Assembly: GCA_023415895.1 (NCBI GenBank)
Contig: JAEZJA010000014.1
Span: forward strand, 1-5,732
DNA from: Bacillota bacterium
GTDB taxonomy: Bacteria > Bacillota > Clostridia > Oscillospirales > Acutalibacteraceae
Reading direction: 5' to 3'
Length of the DNA: 5,732 nucleotides
Shown here: in pieces, positions 5,435 to 5,732 of the stretch
Layout: every line of letters begins with the position of its first letter
How positions within the stretch are numbered: the first letter of the stretch is position 1
Position numbers and translations under genes: made by a program
Notes under the pieces: generated by a model
Database searches by the model: none
What the model saw: only the letters and a program-made list of their open reading frames with translations
Told to the model about the DNA's origin: nothing

Positions 5435-5732
5435 CAAAAGAACTTGTGTGCATCGTTTGTCCCAAGGGCTGTCGTCTGCACCTGACACTGCCCGACAGCA
5501 AGCCGATCCAACCCGAGGATATCGCCGTCAGCGGCAATGGGTGCGAACGCGGCGTGCAATACGCCCGACAGGAAATGACCCAGCCCCGGCGCGTCCTGAC
5601 AACGACTGTGCGACTGCGCGGCAGTACACATACCCGGCTGCCCGTCAAAACATCCGCGGCCATCCCTAAGAGCTGCCTGCTGCAGGTCATGCGCCTGCTT
5701 GACGAGGTGGAGGTTACTACACCCATCCATAC
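5431..5732 (+). CDS. DUF1667 CxxC-motif protein (COG3862 type), N-terminal part
   Basis: The first 100 codons are present; the gene runs off the right edge, probably missing only a short tail since the family is about 115-130 residues. The function is unknown. The N-terminus has C7-x2-C10-x3-C14 and C38 in G-N-G-C-E-R-G, a spacing like the [4Fe-4S] site at the start of molybdopterin oxidoreductases, so it may bind an iron-sulfur cluster (inference). P-V-K-T (about residue 73) is a typical family segment. The ATG overlaps the upstream TGA (ATGA), with GAGGAGGT 6 nt before it, indicating translational coupling. In clostridia and spirochaetes this family recurs behind the same two flavoprotein genes, often with glycerol kinase nearby (from memory), which suggests a subunit or electron carrier of that complex. 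Confidence 0.9.
   Translation, partial: MTKELVCIVCPKGCRLHLTLPDSKPIQPEDIAVSGNGCERGVQYARQEMTQPRRVLTTTVRLRGSTHTRLPVKTSAAIPKSCLLQVMRLLDEVEVTTPIH

Noticed and set aside
1..5732. Insertion sequences, CRISPR arrays, tRNA or rRNA
   Set aside because: No transposase, spaced direct repeats, cloverleaf or rRNA-like stretch was seen on either strand.

Overview
The window looks like chromosomal DNA of an anaerobic, fairly GC-rich Firmicute, most likely a Clostridia of the Oscillospiraceae/Ruminococcaceae type. The grounds are strong GGAGG-type ribosome binding sites, a TTG start, a transketolase split into two genes, and an oxygen-independent flavoprotein/iron-sulfur operon of the kind found in clostridia. 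This assignment is inference; there is no rRNA or other taxonomic marker here.

Layout. Bases 1-376 (minus strand) hold the N-terminal 125 codons of a secreted D-Ala-D-Ala carboxypeptidase (peptidase S11), which runs off the left edge. Bases 377-517 hold its probable promoter and a strong intrinsic terminator that ends the next operon. Bases 518-2314 (minus strand) encode the two halves of a split transketolase: the N-terminal half (1469-2314, thiamine diphosphate GDG domain) is transcribed first, and the C-terminal half (518-1465, catalytic-Glu domain) follows after 3 nt. Bases 2315-2669 are a 355-bp divergent control region. It contains an extended -10 promoter on each strand, an 8-bp inverted repeat bracketing the transketolase promoter, two overlapping AT-rich palindromes next to the other promoter, a possible mini-ORF in the transketolase leader, and hairpins in the right-hand leader. 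Bases 2670-5732 (plus strand) are a tightly coupled three-gene redox operon: a GlpA-like FAD oxidoreductase with a C-terminal BFD-type [2Fe-2S] domain, an FAD/NAD-dependent oxidoreductase, and a DUF1667 CxxC protein cut by the right edge. Both junctions are 4-nt ATGA overlaps.

How the genes may work together. The split transketolase serves the non-oxidative pentose phosphate pathway and makes or uses glyceraldehyde-3-phosphate. The divergent operon resembles the clostridial soluble counterpart of anaerobic glycerol-3-phosphate dehydrogenase (GlpABC), which would feed dihydroxyacetone phosphate into the same triose pool. Electrons could pass from substrate to FAD to [2Fe-2S] and on to the second flavoprotein and NAD, with the DUF1667 protein as an unexplained partner. 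The substrate is not proven by sequence: L-2-hydroxyglutarate-type or other 2-hydroxyacid oxidation remains possible. The module is recurrent in anaerobes but biochemically poorly described. It and the control region are the most interesting parts. No mobile element, CRISPR array, tRNA or rRNA was seen.
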